Of a stretch of 64,000 bases of DNA, positions 62,588 through 64,000 are shown piece by piece. Origin of the DNA: BD1-7 clade bacterium (GTDB taxonomy: Bacteria; Pseudomonadota; Gammaproteobacteria; Pseudomonadales; DT-91); the NCBI GenBank assembly GCA_902705835.1, contig CACSIN010000012.1, forward strand, positions 1-64,000. The letters run 5' to 3'. The notes beneath the pieces are model-generated. The model saw only the letters and a program-made list of their open reading frames with translations, had not been told where the DNA came from and did not search any database. A program made the position numbers and the translations under genes. Positions within the stretch are counted from its first letter, which is position 1; each line of letters opens with the position of its first letter.

Positions 62588-63214
62588 CTAACGCCATTCA
62601 TCACCCGAAATCCATCCAACCAAAGCAATACGTTCACCACGGGTTACTGGCGTTACACGGTGCAGGGCAAAACTGGGGAAGATAATCGCCTGCCCTGCCG
62701 TTTGTGTCGGCCGGTGAATTTTTTCACTGAACATAAATTCCAAATCACCGCCCTCATAATCACTTTCGCCACTCAGTGGAATCGACAGGCTGATCTTGCG
62801 ATGCCAAAGTTGAGGGCCAATATCCGTGTGCCAACAAAAGTGATCTTGCGTTTCAGCACTGTACCAAGCAAGCTGCAGTGGCGTTGACATACCGTGAACA
62901 CTCAGTTGAAAGTGCCGATTGGCCTCCTCGCTTAGCTGCCAAAGTTGCTGGTAAAGATCGGGAAATTCTTCAGGCAGTAACCATTGCAAACGTGTGCTGC
63001 GCAGCGCCTTATTTATTCCAGCATCGTTACAACCAGAAACCGCAGCATCACGCCAGTTAGTCTTAATACGTTCAATCAATTCAGCACGCTGTGCAGCGGT
63101 TATACCGCTCTCCAACGTTAGGCACCGAAGAAATTTTTCCGGCGCATCGTCCATCGGAACATTGCCGGTGAGCGGCTCTTCGAGCGGTTGACTTACTTTA
63201 TGCTGCTTTTCCAT
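62588..63214 (-). CDS. 2OG-Fe(II) oxygenase
   Basis: The product is 208 residues. The iron ligands are His129 and Asp131 in CWHTDIG and His185 in FALHRVTPV; Arg195 in ERIALVGW binds 2-oxoglutarate. The order matches prolyl-4-hydroxylase-type 2OG-Fe(II) enzymes (PKHD-like), acting on protein or small molecule. The gene follows the ABC ATPase gene (26 bases gap) on the same strand, so the two may be co-transcribed. Confidence 0.88.
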   Translation of the reverse strand: MEKQHKVSQPLEEPLTGNVPMDDAPEKFLRCLTLESGITAAQRAELIERIKTNWRDAAVSGCNDAGINKALRSTRLQWLLPEEFPDLYQQLWQLSEEANRHFQLSVHGMSTPLQLAWYSAETQDHFCWHTDIGPQLWHRKISLSIPLSGESDYEGGDLEFMFSEKIHRPTQTAGQAIIFPSFALHRVTPVTRGERIALVGWISGDEWR

Positions 63215-63240
63215 ACACGTGTTATCTCGTTTGCGAAACC

Positions 63241-64000
63241 CTAATCTAATATAGACAGCACTGCAGTCATAAATGACCAGCTGCCAAGCTCCAGCGTGTG
63301 CTCAACCTGCCGAACGGTTTCATCGGCGTAGTGAGTCACGTAAAGCAAAGTTACGTCAGTTTGGTCGAGTAATTTTTCCACCAGGGCAATCACCCGCTGG
63401 CGATTAACCGCATCAAGCCCTTGGCAGGGCTCATCAAGAATCAACAATGCAGGTTGTTTGATCATCGCTCGTGCTATCAATACTAATCGTTGGTCACCAA
63501 AGCTCAGTTGCTGAAAGCTGATACGATGCAAGTGTTGTACACCCAAAACATCAAGCCATTGCATCGCCAACTGCTGTTCGAGACTATCAGATTGACGGTA
63601 CAAACCGATCGACTCGTACAGGCCAGATACCACCACTTCCAGTACCGTGCCTGCCACGCGATAGGCCCATTGCAGATCCGATGACACCAACCCGATATAA
63701 CGTTTGATATCCCAGATGCTTTCACCTGAACCACGCCGATAACCAAATACATGAATATCATTGGTGTAACACTGGGAATTATCGCCGGTAATTAGTTTTA
63801 ACAAGCTGGTTTTACCGCTACCGTTACGGCCTTTGATTTGCCAATGTTGACCCGGCATCACAGTCCAGTTTAACCCTGAGATTAAAACAGCGCCTTGGTA
63901 ACCCAGGTGAATGTCACACATCCGCACCAAGGGTAAATCGTGATCTAATGCTGGCGGCGCAATATGGCTAAGCGTATCCGGTAGGTCGGGCAATCGAATA
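63241..64000 (-). CDS. ABC ATPase, ModF-like (5' end outside window)
   Basis: The frame is open to the right edge, so the gene is partial here; about 253 residues are seen. Walker A is GRNGSGKTSLLKLITGD; the signature is FQQLSFGDQRLVLIARAM; Walker B is PALLILDEPCQGLD; the switch His is in LLYVTHYADE. TNDIHVFGYRRGSGESIWDI and KRYIGLVSSDLQWAYRV are typical of the second ABC module of ModF-type ATPases, which have two in one chain, so the N-terminal module probably lies beyond the window. It is a cytosolic ATPase, by name linked to molybdate but of unclear role. Confidence 0.82.
   Translation of the reverse strand, partial: IRLPDLPDTLSHIAPPALDHDLPLVRMCDIHLGYQGAVLISGLNWTVMPGQHWQIKGRNGSGKTSLLKLITGDNSQCYTNDIHVFGYRRGSGESIWDIKRYIGLVSSDLQWAYRVAGTVLEVVVSGLYESIGLYRQSDSLEQQLAMQWLDVLGVQHLHRISFQQLSFGDQRLVLIARAMIKQPALLILDEPCQGLDAVNRQRVIALVEKLLDQTDVTLLYVTHYADETVRQVEHTLELGSWSFMTAVLSILD

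Overview
The window looks like an accessory-rich stretch of a gammaproteobacterial chromosome, probably from a marine or aquatic heterotroph. This rests on family make-up: DUF4144, DUF2938, DUF6653, DUF6500 and DUF6010 proteins, VF530, an RRM cold-type RNA-binding protein, multiheme cytochrome and lipoprotein families. It is inferred without any database search. Base composition looks balanced. I saw no rRNA, tRNA, CRISPR array or intact transposase.

Left part (1-9.2 kb): small secreted, membrane and lipoprotein genes. These include two paralogous secreted proteins in tandem (1353-2375, minus strand), three secreted phage-tail-collar-type proteins in a row (2938-5042) and, converging on them, a 61-residue peptide whose tail has the layout of a lasso-peptide precursor. 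Gene remnants (frameshifted, truncated) are interspersed. 9.3-23.5 kb: methyltransferase, YdeI/OmpD-associated protein, then a probable surface-glycan group (sulfotransferase, a start-less open frame, GT-C membrane glycosyltransferase, GT4 glycosyltransferase), a GNAT enzyme, a lipoprotein, a two-domain thioredoxin-like protein, and a deletion scar fusing two decapitated genes near 19.9 kb.

24-37 kb: mostly single-gene metabolic units with local regulators: a periplasmic isochorismatase-fold hydrolase divergent from an AraC regulator; a seven-heme cytochrome c with TPRs; an AraC/GyrI-type regulator; an HSL-type esterase; and a LysR regulator divergent from a VOC / FMN-reductase / MATE operon in which the last two genes are broken.

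37.6-57.2 kb is dominated by two very large genes. One is a 1381-residue lipoprotein with nine Cys-containing Ig/He_PIG-like repeats, in which repeats 1-4 and 5-8 form a duplicated block. The other is a 4357-residue minus-strand protein with an N-terminal adhesin-like domain, several tandem modules of about 300 residues and a TcdA/TcdB-type pore-forming region followed by a beta-rich C-terminus. The giant gene has no recognisable secretion or immunity partner next to it.

57.5-64 kb: YjbQ, an extended SDR reductase, a MarR regulator with two near-identical operator palindromes in the divergent promoter of a small membrane protein, an alpha/beta hydrolase, an LLM flavin oxidoreductase, a 2OG-Fe(II) oxygenase and an ABC ATPase (ModF-like) that runs off the right edge.

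At least nine remnants of broken genes are visible, so gene decay is a marked feature of this region.
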